DNA of 64,000 bases from CANDOC01 sp965261725 (GTDB taxonomy: Bacteria > Pseudomonadota > Gammaproteobacteria > Pseudomonadales > Endozoicomonadaceae), in NCBI GenBank assembly GCA_965261725.1, contig CBDHDU010000016.1:62001-126000 (forward strand), read 5' to 3'. The stretch's first letter is position 1. Each line of letters starts with the position of its first letter. The notes beneath the pieces were generated by a model. That model did not search any database, was not told the DNA's origin, and saw only the letters and a program-made list of their open reading frames with translations. This document shows, one piece after another, positions 17,653 to 25,691 of this stretch. Made by a program: the position numbers and the translations under genes.

Positions 17653-19644
17653 ATGCAACACCCCGTTAAACCTGCCCGGATCAACTGGAACGAGAAGGGT
17701 CAGCCCCTGTGTGATCGTTTCAACGATGTCTATTTCTCTACCTGCGACGGACTGGCAGAAAGCCGCTACGTTTTCCTGCTGCAAAACCGGATAGAAGAAC
17801 GCTTTGCCGCCCTGCAGAAAGATCAATGCTTTGTCATCGGTGAAACCGGCTTTGGAACCGGACTGAACTTTCTCTGCAGCTGGCAGGCATTTAACCAGCA
17901 GGCAAAACACGATGCCCGCCTGCATTATATAGCCACAGAGAAATATCCCCTTTCCCGGCAGGCATTGAAACAGGCACTTTCTTTATGGCCGGAACTCCAA
18001 CCATTAAGCGAACAACTTGTAGCTGAACTTCCTGTACCCATACCCGGATTCCACACGATACATTTCGAAGCAGGACGTATTCGCCTCACCTTATTAATGG
18101 GAGATTCCTGCGAATGTCTTTCACAGCGACAGGGAAAAGTTGATGCCTGGTTTCTGGATGGCTTCGCTCCCGCCAAAAATCCGGAGATGTGGCAACCGGA
18201 ACTCTACCGGCAAATGGCTGCACACAGCCACCCGGAAACAACCTTTGCCACATTTACTGCAGCACGTATCGTCCGGGATGGGTTACAATGCGCCGGTTTT
18301 TCGGTTCAGAAAATCTCCGGCTTTGGCCGCAAACGGGAAATGATTAAAGGTCAGATGACAACACCTGACAGCAAACCACCCAAAGCGGCAAAGCCTGTTC
18401 CGATGTGGCTCCAGCCCAAAAGTGCCAAAACCAATAACAAACAGGTTATAGTGATTGGCGGCGGACTCGCTGGCACTTCATCAGCCAGAGCAATGGCCGA
18501 ACGAGGCTGGCAAGTCACCCTGCTGGAACAAAAACAGGCACTGGCCGCCGGAGCATCCGGTAACCCGCAGGGCATGTTATATGTGAGGCTTTCCACTGAT
18601 GATACCGTTCTCAGCCGCTTCAACCTGATGGGTTATGAATATTCCCGTCATAAAATTAAGCAGCTACTGACGAACCAACCAGAAAATCATGACTTCTGTG
18701 GTGTGATCCAACTGGGCATATCAGATAAAGGCAGACAACGTCAGCAACGACTGATGAAAAAAGGCTTTCCAAAAGAGCTCGTACAGTTCAAAGAGGCTAC
18801 CGAGTTAAGTGAACTGGCGGGTATTCAACTAGACCATTCCGGATTATGGTTTCCCGGTGGAGGCTGGGTTAACCCGCCCGTACTTTGTAAAGCACTGGCA
18901 AATCATACCAACATCACCGTCATTACAGATTGTGAAGTTATCGGTCTTTCACAACAATCAGACTCAGTCTGGAAGTTGGCTACCTCTCAGGGGGAAATGA
19001 GCACACCCGTCGTGATTGTTGCCTGCGCTGATAAAGCCAGCAGCTTTTCACAACTACAACATATCCCGCTGAAACCGATCCGCGGACAAATCAGTGCCCT
19101 GCCAGCCACTCATAGCAGTAAAAAATTGCAGACTGTTCTCTGCGCCGACAGCTATGTTGCGCCAACACGACAAGGAAATCATACTTTTGGTGCAACATTT
19201 AATTTGCACAGTAATTCACCAGATATTAATGAAGTGGATCACAAAGAAAACCTGCGACAACTGGAAAACCTATCACCCAGACTTTATCAGGCAATGCAGG
19301 CTTCATTAAAAACCATCAATAATGGTCGCGTTAGTTTCCGGTGCACAACACCAGATTATCTACCTGTAGTAGGCCCAGTGATACAGGCTGAGCAGTTTGA
19401 AATCGATTTTGCCAGATTGCGAAAAAATGCCCGTTACTCTTTTAAGCAACCTCCTGTCTATCATGAAGGTTTATATATCAATAGTGGTCATGGTTCCAGA
19501 GGGTTGATTAGCTGTTTACTGAGCGGCGAAATGCTTGCAACCGAAATATGTAAAGACGTATTAGTAACCCCTATTGATATTTCATCACAGTTCAACCCTG
19601 CACGCTTTTACGCCAGAATGATGATTCACAACAAGCTAGAATAA
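17653..19644 (+). CDS. mnmC: Bifunctional tRNA mnm5s2U biosynthesis protein
   Basis: 663 residues. Completes mnm5(s2)U34 in tRNA wobble positions. The N-terminal half (about 1-240) is the SAM methyltransferase domain (GETGFGTGLNFL, WFLDGFAPAKNPEMW). The C-terminal half from about residue 258 is the FAD-dependent cmnm5U oxidase (VIVIGGGLAGTSSARAMAERG dinucleotide fold, ASGNPQGMLY, and GHGSRGLISCLLSGE near the end). The N-terminal RINWNEKGQPLCDRFNDVYFS is characteristic. Full length compared with E. coli (668). Single gene. Confidence 0.97.
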   Translation: MQHPVKPARINWNEKGQPLCDRFNDVYFSTCDGLAESRYVFLLQNRIEERFAALQKDQCFVIGETGFGTGLNFLCSWQAFNQQAKHDARLHYIATEKYPLSRQALKQALSLWPELQPLSEQLVAELPVPIPGFHTIHFEAGRIRLTLLMGDSCECLSQRQGKVDAWFLDGFAPAKNPEMWQPELYRQMAAHSHPETTFATFTAARIVRDGLQCAGFSVQKISGFGRKREMIKGQMTTPDSKPPKAAKPVPMWLQPKSAKTNNKQVIVIGGGLAGTSSARAMAERGWQVTLLEQKQALAAGASGNPQGMLYVRLSTDDTVLSRFNLMGYEYSRHKIKQLLTNQPENHDFCGVIQLGISDKGRQRQQRLMKKGFPKELVQFKEATELSELAGIQLDHSGLWFPGGGWVNPPVLCKALANHTNITVITDCEVIGLSQQSDSVWKLATSQGEMSTPVVIVACADKASSFSQLQHIPLKPIRGQISALPATHSSKKLQTVLCADSYVAPTRQGNHTFGATFNLHSNSPDINEVDHKENLRQLENLSPRLYQAMQASLKTINNGRVSFRCTTPDYLPVVGPVIQAEQFEIDFARLRKNARYSFKQPPVYHEGLYINSGHGSRGLISCLLSGEMLATEICKDVLVTPIDISSQFNPARFYARMMIHNKLE

Positions 19645-19671
19645 TACCCCTCAATATATCAAAGCTATTTT

Positions 19672-20409
19672 TCACTTTCTCCTAAGTGAAACAAACAACT
19701 TTTCTTTGAGTTCATCACTTATAAAACAGGCATTTGGATCTACATCTTCCAAGGCATATACTACTCGCAAACCTTGATCAATCTTGATTAGGGTAAATAT
19801 AATTTCTTTAACATAAAACACATCATATACTTCTTCAGCTCTGATTATTTCTACCTGAATCACTATCTTTTCTTTTAGGTGGCTCCAGGTAAACGTATCA
19901 TCCCCGATAATCTCAAACTGCAAATTATTTTTTTTTGACTGTTTGGTCGGTAAAAGAAACTCCCGATCCAACTCTGGTTGAAAAACCAGCCGGGCGAGCA
20001 GCATAATAGGCCCCAACGCCTCCATCCCTCTCTCACAGCCATGTTTAAAAAGGTACATTGCCTCCTTTGCTGTTCCATCATTTTTCCATTCAGGTCGTGT
20101 ATAAAGAGCCTTTAAACCACCTGAGAATTCATAAGGACTGCTTGTTGACTTTGTACCCAATATGAAATCAGGAGGAAGTTCAGAGGTAACAGCAATAAGT
20201 ATACATGGGTCATCTTCTTCACATTGAGAAGCCACACATTTTCTCAGTACAAGCAGCCTTTTTGAGCCATTAGTATCAGTTTCAGATCTATCAACCAGCA
20301 AAAAAGATTTCCCCCATGGGATTTTCTGGTAATCGAAGAAGCCGGCAAGACAAGACACGCTTGTATTTATAGAAAACAATAAAGCTATTATTCTAAAAAA
20401 AATAGACAT
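19672..20409 (-). CDS. Exported protein of unknown function
   Basis: 245 residues with an N-terminal hydrophobic signal (MSIFFRIIALLFSINTSVSC). No family recognised. The mature part is mixed alpha/beta by composition, with several Cys (RKCVASQCEEDDPC) that could form disulfides. It is AT-richer than mnmC, as are the other unknown secreted genes in this window, which hints at a shared accessory origin. Neither neighbour, mnmC or sucD, suggests a role. Confidence 0.6.
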   Translation of the reverse strand: MSIFFRIIALLFSINTSVSCLAGFFDYQKIPWGKSFLLVDRSETDTNGSKRLLVLRKCVASQCEEDDPCILIAVTSELPPDFILGTKSTSSPYEFSGGLKALYTRPEWKNDGTAKEAMYLFKHGCERGMEALGPIMLLARLVFQPELDREFLLPTKQSKKNNLQFEIIGDDTFTWSHLKEKIVIQVEIIRAEEVYDVFYVKEIIFTLIKIDQGLRVVYALEDVDPNACFISDELKEKLFVSLRRK

Positions 20410-20472
20410 GTGTATGGACTATCCCGCGAATATAAAACTATCAAACTAGCAAAAAAACATATAATGGAAAGT

Positions 20473-20498
20473 AAAAACGCCCATTTAATAAATGAGCG
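20473..20498 (-). terminator. Rho-independent terminator after sucD
   Basis: On the minus strand CGCTCATTT-ATT-AAATGGGCG (9-bp stem with one G-U pair) followed by TTTTT, about 30 bases after the sucD stop. It ends the sdh-suc cluster. Confidence 0.8.
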
Positions 20499-20528
20499 CT
20501 TTCATAATAACGGTTTATTTCAGAATAA

Positions 20529-21406
20529 TTATGTCCAGCCAGTAACCTCAGCCAGCGCACTACCGATCTCAGCCAGACTGCGCACAGTCTTCACACCAGC
20601 ATCTTCCAACGCTGCAAACTTCTCATCGGCAGTACCTTTACCACCAGCGATGATTGCTCCCGCATGACCCATACGCTTGCCCGGAGGTGCAGTTACACCG
20701 GCAATGTAAGAAACAACCGGTTTGGTGACATGCTCCTTGATATACGCCGCAGCGTCTTCTTCCGCATTGCCACCGATTTCACCGATCATAAACGATCGCT
20801 TCGGTTTTCTCATCAGCTTCAAACAGCTTCAGAATATCGATAAAGCTGGAACCGGGAATCGGGTCACCGCCAATACCGACACAGGTGGACTGACCAAAGC
20901 CGAAATCAGTGGTCTGCTTAACTGCTTCATAGGTCAGGGTACCGGAACGGGACACAATACCCACTTTGCCCGGCAGGTGAATATGACCCGGCATAATACC
21001 GATTTTGCTTTCACCCGGCGTGATTACACCCGGGCAGTTAGGGCCGATCAGGCGCAACCCCCAGTTCATCACACTTTACCTTGGCTTCCAGCATATCCAG
21101 CGTTGGAATACCTTCGGTAATGCAGACTACCAGCTTAATGCCCGCATTGGCGGCTTCAAGAATGGAATCTTTACAGAAAGGCGCCGGAACGTAGATAACA
21201 GAAGCTTCTGCACCGGTTGCTTCAACCGCATCCGCAACGGTATTAAATACCGGTAAACCGAGATGTTCCTGACCACCCTTGCCCGGTGTTACACCACCCA
21301 CCATCTGAGTACCGTAAGCAATCGCCTGCTCGGAATGGAAAGTACCCTGTGAGCCGGTGAATCCCTGGCAGATAACTTTGGTATTTTTATCGATCAGAAT
21401 GCTCAT
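20529..21406 (-). pseudogene. sucD: Succinyl-CoA ligase alpha subunit, two frameshifts
   Basis: Three overlapping frames together give a complete SucD of about 290 residues: MSILIDKNTKVICQGFTGSQ up to KVKCDELG, then LRLIGPNCPGVITPGESKIG up to DEKTEAIV, then MIGEIGGNAEEDAAA to EVTGWT. The catalytic phosphohistidine segment GKRMGHAGAI is present. Each break is one extra base in a homopolymer: GGGGG for GGGG near 21058, and TTT for TT near 20790. SucD makes succinate and CoA from succinyl-CoA with SucC. All other genes of the pathway are intact and the protein sequence is fully conserved, so sequencing error is as likely as real loss. It overlaps sucC by 4 bp. Confidence 0.9.
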
Positions 21407-22572
21407 GCCTGCCCCTCCGCAGCTTTAACAACCTGCTGCGCTGCTTCCGTCAGGCTGCTTGCAGCGATAATATCGAGTCCGCTTTCCTGCAGGCGCTTGG
21501 CACCCAGTTCAGCATTGTTACCTTCAAGGCGAACGACAACCGGTACATTAACACCGACTTCAGTCACTGCACCGATAATACCTTCAGCAATCAGGTCACA
21601 ACGGACAATGCCGCCAAAGATATTAACCAGTACCGCTTTCACACTGTCGTCAGACAGAATGATTTTAAACGCTTCGCTGACACGTTCTTTGGTTGCACCA
21701 CCACCCACATCAAGGAAGTTTGCCGGTTCGCCGCCGTGCAGTTTGATGATATCCATGGTACCCATCGCCAGACCGGCACCGTTTACCATGCAGCCAATGG
21801 AACCATCCAGTGCCACATAGTTCAGTTCCCACTGTGCGGCATGCGCTTCACGAGCATCTTCCTGACTCGGGTCGTGCATCGCCTTCAACTTGGGCTGACG
21901 GTACAGGGCATTGCTGTCGATATTGATTTTGGCATCCAGACAGTGCAGATCACCTTCATCAGTAATAACCAGCGGGTTAACCTCGAGCAATGCCAGATCG
22001 TTTTCCTGGAACAGCTTTGCCAGTCCGAGGAAAATTTTGGTGAACTGCTTGATCTGGGTTGGATTCAGACCCAGCTTGAAAGCAATTTCACGCGCCTGAT
22101 AAGGCTGCGGACCTACGAGTGGATCAATCGTAGCTTTGAGGATTTTTTCCGGGGTTTCTTCAGCGACTTTTTCAATCTCGACGCCACCCTCGGTAGAAGC
22201 CATGAATACAATTCGGCGAGTGCCGCGATCCAGCACCGCGCCCAGATAAAGTTCCTGATCAATATCAGTGCAGGACTCAACCAGAATCTTGCTTACTGGC
22301 TGACCTTTCTCATCGGTCTGGTAGGTAACAAGATTTTTACCCAGCCAGTTATCAGCAAAGGCATGTGCTTCATCTTTACTGCTGACAAGCTTTACACCAC
22401 CGGCCTTACCACGACCACCGGCGTGTACCTGAGCTTTCACGACCCAGCGGTCGCCCCCGATTTTATCTGTTGCAGCCGCAGCGTCTTCCGGAGTATCAAC
22501 CGCAAATCCCTGAGATACAGGGAGGCCGTACTCAGCAAACAGCTGCTTTGCCTGGTATTCATGCAAGTTCAT
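21403..22572 (-). CDS. sucC: Succinyl-CoA ligase (ADP-forming), beta subunit
   Basis: 389 residues, the usual length. The N-terminal ATP-grasp domain starts MNLHEYQAKQLFAEYGLPV and carries VKAQVHAGGRGKAGGVKLV. The C-terminal CoA-ligase domain has NGAGLAMGTMDIIKLHGG and VNIFGGIVRCD. With SucD it performs substrate-level phosphorylation in the TCA cycle. Its stop overlaps the sucD start by 4 bp, implying translational coupling. It is preceded by a 188-bp spacer with a hairpin after lpd. Confidence 0.97.
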   Translation of the reverse strand: MNLHEYQAKQLFAEYGLPVSQGFAVDTPEDAAAATDKIGGDRWVVKAQVHAGGRGKAGGVKLVSSKDEAHAFADNWLGKNLVTYQTDEKGQPVSKILVESCTDIDQELYLGAVLDRGTRRIVFMASTEGGVEIEKVAEETPEKILKATIDPLVGPQPYQAREIAFKLGLNPTQIKQFTKIFLGLAKLFQENDLALLEVNPLVITDEGDLHCLDAKINIDSNALYRQPKLKAMHDPSQEDAREAHAAQWELNYVALDGSIGCMVNGAGLAMGTMDIIKLHGGEPANFLDVGGGATKERVSEAFKIILSDDSVKAVLVNIFGGIVRCDLIAEGIIGAVTEVGVNVPVVVRLEGNNAELGAKRLQESGLDIIAASSLTEAAQQVVKAAEGQA

Positions 22573-22720
22573 GTCTGGCTTCCATTACATCATCATTATA
22601 CGGCAGCGCGATGAGAGAGCTTTGCACCACCACCTTGTTGTGGGCATCCTTTGCCCGCGTAATTCCTGCTTTTATTATCAAGTCCGGCATCACTGCCATG
22701 CAGTGTGCTCAAGGCAATCA

Positions 22721-22751
22721 ATATCCGCGACCGCAAAGCAGTCACGGATAT
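22721..22751 (-). other. Hairpin in the lpd-sucC spacer
   Basis: ATATCCGcGAC - 9-base loop - GTCaCGGATAT, an 11-bp stem with one mismatch, 9 bases after the lpd stop. There is no U-tract after it on the minus strand, so RNA processing or stabilisation between lpd and sucC fits better than full termination. This is inference. Confidence 0.5.
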
Positions 22752-22760
22752 GGCAACACC

Positions 22761-24212
22761 TTATTTTTTACCGCGAGGTTTGCGGTTCGGCATATGGATG
22801 GCGTGGCCATCAACCGCTAATGCTGCTTCATGCAGCGCTTCAGACAGGGTCGGATGCGCAAACATAGTCAGCTGCAGGTCTTCAGTGCTGGAACCGAACT
22901 CCATGGCAATCACACCCTGCTGAACGATTTCTGCTGCGCTAGGGCCAACAACGTGAACACCCAATACCCGGTCAGTTTCCTTATGGGAAATCACCTTCAC
23001 AATACCGTCGGTATCGTTTGCCGCCAGCGCACGACCAATCGCCGCAAACGGGAAGGTACCGACCTTGTACGGTTCGCCACTGGCTTTCACTTCTTCTTCA
23101 GTCTGACCAACCCAGGCGACTTCCGGATGAGTGTAAATAACGGAAGGAATCAGGTCATAGTTCACCTGAGCTGTCTTTTCCTTGATCAGCTCAGCAACCA
23201 TGACACCTTCTTCAGAACCCTTGTGTGCCAGCATTGGGCCACGCACTACGTCACCAATCGCAAAAATGCCCGGCACATCTGTACGACACTGGTCATCAAC
23301 AAAGATGAAGCCGCGCTCATCCAGATTCACACCACAGCCAGCATCCAGCAAGCCTTCAGTGTATGGACGACGGCCAACAGCAACGATCAGTTTGTCAAAA
23401 ACAACTGTCTGTTCTTCATCACTGTCTGCGGTGGTGTAACGCACAGTCACTTCACCGTTTTCAACATGAGAACCCACCACACGGGCGCCCAGGCGGATAT
23501 CCAGTTTCTGTTTCTTGAAAATCTTCTGTGCTTCTTTAGCCACCTGCTGATCAGCTGCAGCCAGGAATGCATCCTGTGCTTCCAGAACAGTGACTTCAGA
23601 GCCAACACGCCCCCAGACACTACCCAGTTCCAGACCAATAACACCGGCACCGATAACACCCAGACGCTTGGGAACTTCCTTGAATTCCAGCGCACCGGTA
23701 GAGTCAACAATGACATCATCAGCCAGTGGTGTCGGTGGAATTTCAATTGGCAGCGAACCGGTCGCAATAACGACATTCTGCGCTTCCAGTACTTCTACAG
23801 AACCATCGTTACGGGTCAGTTCAACCTGCTTACCTGCCAACACTTTACCTTTACCGTGCAGCAGGGTTACACCGTTAGCCTTGAACAGGCTTTCTACACC
23901 CATGCAGAGCTTGGCCACAATTTTGTTCTTGCGGGCAATCATGGTCGGCACATCCAGCGCCACACCACTGTGACCGATACCATGCAGCTTGAAATCAGCC
24001 TGCGCTTCATGGAATTTGTGGGAACTGTCCAGCAGCGCCTTGGAGGGGATACAGCCGACATTCAGGCAGGTACCACCCAGCTGCGGGCCACCCTTGTTGC
24101 CGGTCCATTTTTCAATACAGGCAGTTTTGAGTCCCAGCTGTGCTGCACGAATTGCACACACATAACCAGCCGGTCCACCACCAATCACGACAACATCAAA
24201 CTTGTTTGGCAT
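22761..24212 (-). CDS. lpd: Dihydrolipoyl dehydrogenase (E3)
   Basis: 483 residues from ATG 24212 (MPNKFDVVVIGGGPAGYV), chosen over the upstream in-frame ATG because family proteins start here. It has the FAD fold, the redox disulfide GGTCLNVGCIPSKALL, the NAD fold GAGVIGLELGSVWGRVG, and the C-terminal HPTLSEALHEA containing the catalytic His of the partner subunit. It reoxidises lipoamide of 2-oxoglutarate dehydrogenase and can serve other complexes. It lies between sucB and sucC, as in Pseudomonas. Confidence 0.97.
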   Translation of the reverse strand: MPNKFDVVVIGGGPAGYVCAIRAAQLGLKTACIEKWTGNKGGPQLGGTCLNVGCIPSKALLDSSHKFHEAQADFKLHGIGHSGVALDVPTMIARKNKIVAKLCMGVESLFKANGVTLLHGKGKVLAGKQVELTRNDGSVEVLEAQNVVIATGSLPIEIPPTPLADDVIVDSTGALEFKEVPKRLGVIGAGVIGLELGSVWGRVGSEVTVLEAQDAFLAAADQQVAKEAQKIFKKQKLDIRLGARVVGSHVENGEVTVRYTTADSDEEQTVVFDKLIVAVGRRPYTEGLLDAGCGVNLDERGFIFVDDQCRTDVPGIFAIGDVVRGPMLAHKGSEEGVMVAELIKEKTAQVNYDLIPSVIYTHPEVAWVGQTEEEVKASGEPYKVGTFPFAAIGRALAANDTDGIVKVISHKETDRVLGVHVVGPSAAEIVQQGVIAMEFGSSTEDLQLTMFAHPTLSEALHEAALAVDGHAIHMPNRKPRGKK

Positions 24213-24349
24213 GTTGTTTTCCCAACACCTCATAAATAACGGCAGCTGCATATTGAAATCCCGAGGGGGATGCGAATACCTGCCGCCATTTAATTAACAA
24301 TCATACAGAGTCTGCTACCGGTTCAAGGTTCCGCCGGTAGCCATTCACA

Positions 24350-25573
24350 TTACAGACCCAACAGAATACGCGCCGGATCTTCCAGCAGTTCCTTGATCGT
24401 AACCAGGAACGTCACAGCTTCCTTACCATCAAGCAGACGATGATCATAAGAAAGCGCCAGATACATCATGGGCAGGATTTCCACCTTGCCATCAACCGCC
24501 ATCGGCCGTTCCTGAATCTTGTGCATGCCCAGAATAGCGGACTGCGGCGGATTCAGAATCGGGGTCGACAACAGCGAACCAAAGACACCGCCATTCGAAA
24601 TAGTGAAGGTGCCGCCGGTCATTTCTTCAATAGACAGTTTGCCATCGCGGGCTTTCAGGCCATATTCCCGAATTGTTGATTCGATCTCGGCCAGCCCCAT
24701 AAATTCAGCATCACGCAGTACCGGTACCACCAGACCACGATCAGATGATACGGCAACACCAATATCCTGATAGCCGTGGTAGACAATATCATTACCATCA
24801 ATGGAAGCGTTAACCGCAGGCTGGCGGCGCAATGCTTCCACACAAGCCTTCACGAAGAAAGACATAAACCCGAGGCGGGTGCCATGTTTCTTCTCAAATG
24901 CATCTTTATAACGCGCCCGCAACTCCATCACCGGCTTCATGTTGACTTCATTGAAGGTCGTCAACATCGCTGCGGTTTGCTGCGCTTCAACCAGGCGCTG
25001 TGCCACGCGGGCACGCAGGCGGGTCATCGGTACCCGTTTTTCGGTACGCTCACCGGATACCGGCGCAGCTTCCGGGGTTGCTGCCGGTGCAGGTTTTGAA
25101 GCAGCTGCCGGTGCAGAGGCTACAGGCTGCTGACCTGCCGCTACTGCCGCCAGTGCATCTTCTTTGGTAATGCGTCCGCCCTTGCCGGAGCCTTTAATCT
25201 GTGAAGCATCCAGCTTGTTTTCATCAACAACGCGACGCGCTGCAGGGCTGAGGATCGCATCGCCTGTTGCGGCTTCAGCTACCGGCTCAGCAGATGCAGC
25301 AGGCTGAGCAGCCGGTGCTGCCGTTTTACCAGCGGCGCCTTCAGCAAAGAGTGCAATGACCTCCTGACTTTCAATGACGTCGCCTTCCCCCTTCATGATT
25401 TCCTTCAACACACCATCTGCAGGTGCGACAACTTCCAGGATAACCTTGTCGGTTTCAATATCCACCAGCAACTCATCACGGGAACAGGACTCACCGGGTT
25501 GCTTGTGCCAGGTGGCAATTGTTCCGTCGGCGACGGATTCTGGAAAGACCGGAGCTTTAATCTCTGTAGCCAT
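24350..25573 (-). CDS. sucB: Dihydrolipoyllysine succinyltransferase (E2o)
   Basis: 407 residues. N-terminal lipoyl domain with ETDKVILEV (Lys lipoylated), Ala/Pro-rich linkers, a peripheral subunit-binding domain (LSPAARRVVDENKLDASQIK, GRITKEDAL), and a C-terminal catalytic acyltransferase domain ending with the active-site YDHRLLDGKEAV. Core of the 2-oxoglutarate dehydrogenase complex in the cytosol. It lies 118 bp after sucA. Standard length and order. Confidence 0.97.
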   Translation of the reverse strand: MATEIKAPVFPESVADGTIATWHKQPGESCSRDELLVDIETDKVILEVVAPADGVLKEIMKGEGDVIESQEVIALFAEGAAGKTAAPAAQPAASAEPVAEAATGDAILSPAARRVVDENKLDASQIKGSGKGGRITKEDALAAVAAGQQPVASAPAAASKPAPAATPEAAPVSGERTEKRVPMTRLRARVAQRLVEAQQTAAMLTTFNEVNMKPVMELRARYKDAFEKKHGTRLGFMSFFVKACVEALRRQPAVNASIDGNDIVYHGYQDIGVAVSSDRGLVVPVLRDAEFMGLAEIESTIREYGLKARDGKLSIEEMTGGTFTISNGGVFGSLLSTPILNPPQSAILGMHKIQERPMAVDGKVEILPMMYLALSYDHRLLDGKEAVTFLVTIKELLEDPARILLGL

Positions 25574-25691
25574 TGCGATTCCTTAATCAGGGCAATATCT
25601 GTGCAATTCTTTCTGTTGCTGGTTTGTCCGGATTGGTCGTCTCTTCAACAAAGAAGAAACGACCTGTTTTAATTATCACTAATATGTCTTC

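Noticed and set aside
21736..22614. 292-codon frame antisense to sucC
   Set aside because: Shadow frame; the real gene on the minus strand is certain.
22830..24239. 469-codon frame antisense to lpd
   Set aside because: Shadow of a conserved gene; composition follows the complement of lpd, with no ribosome site or recognisable domain.
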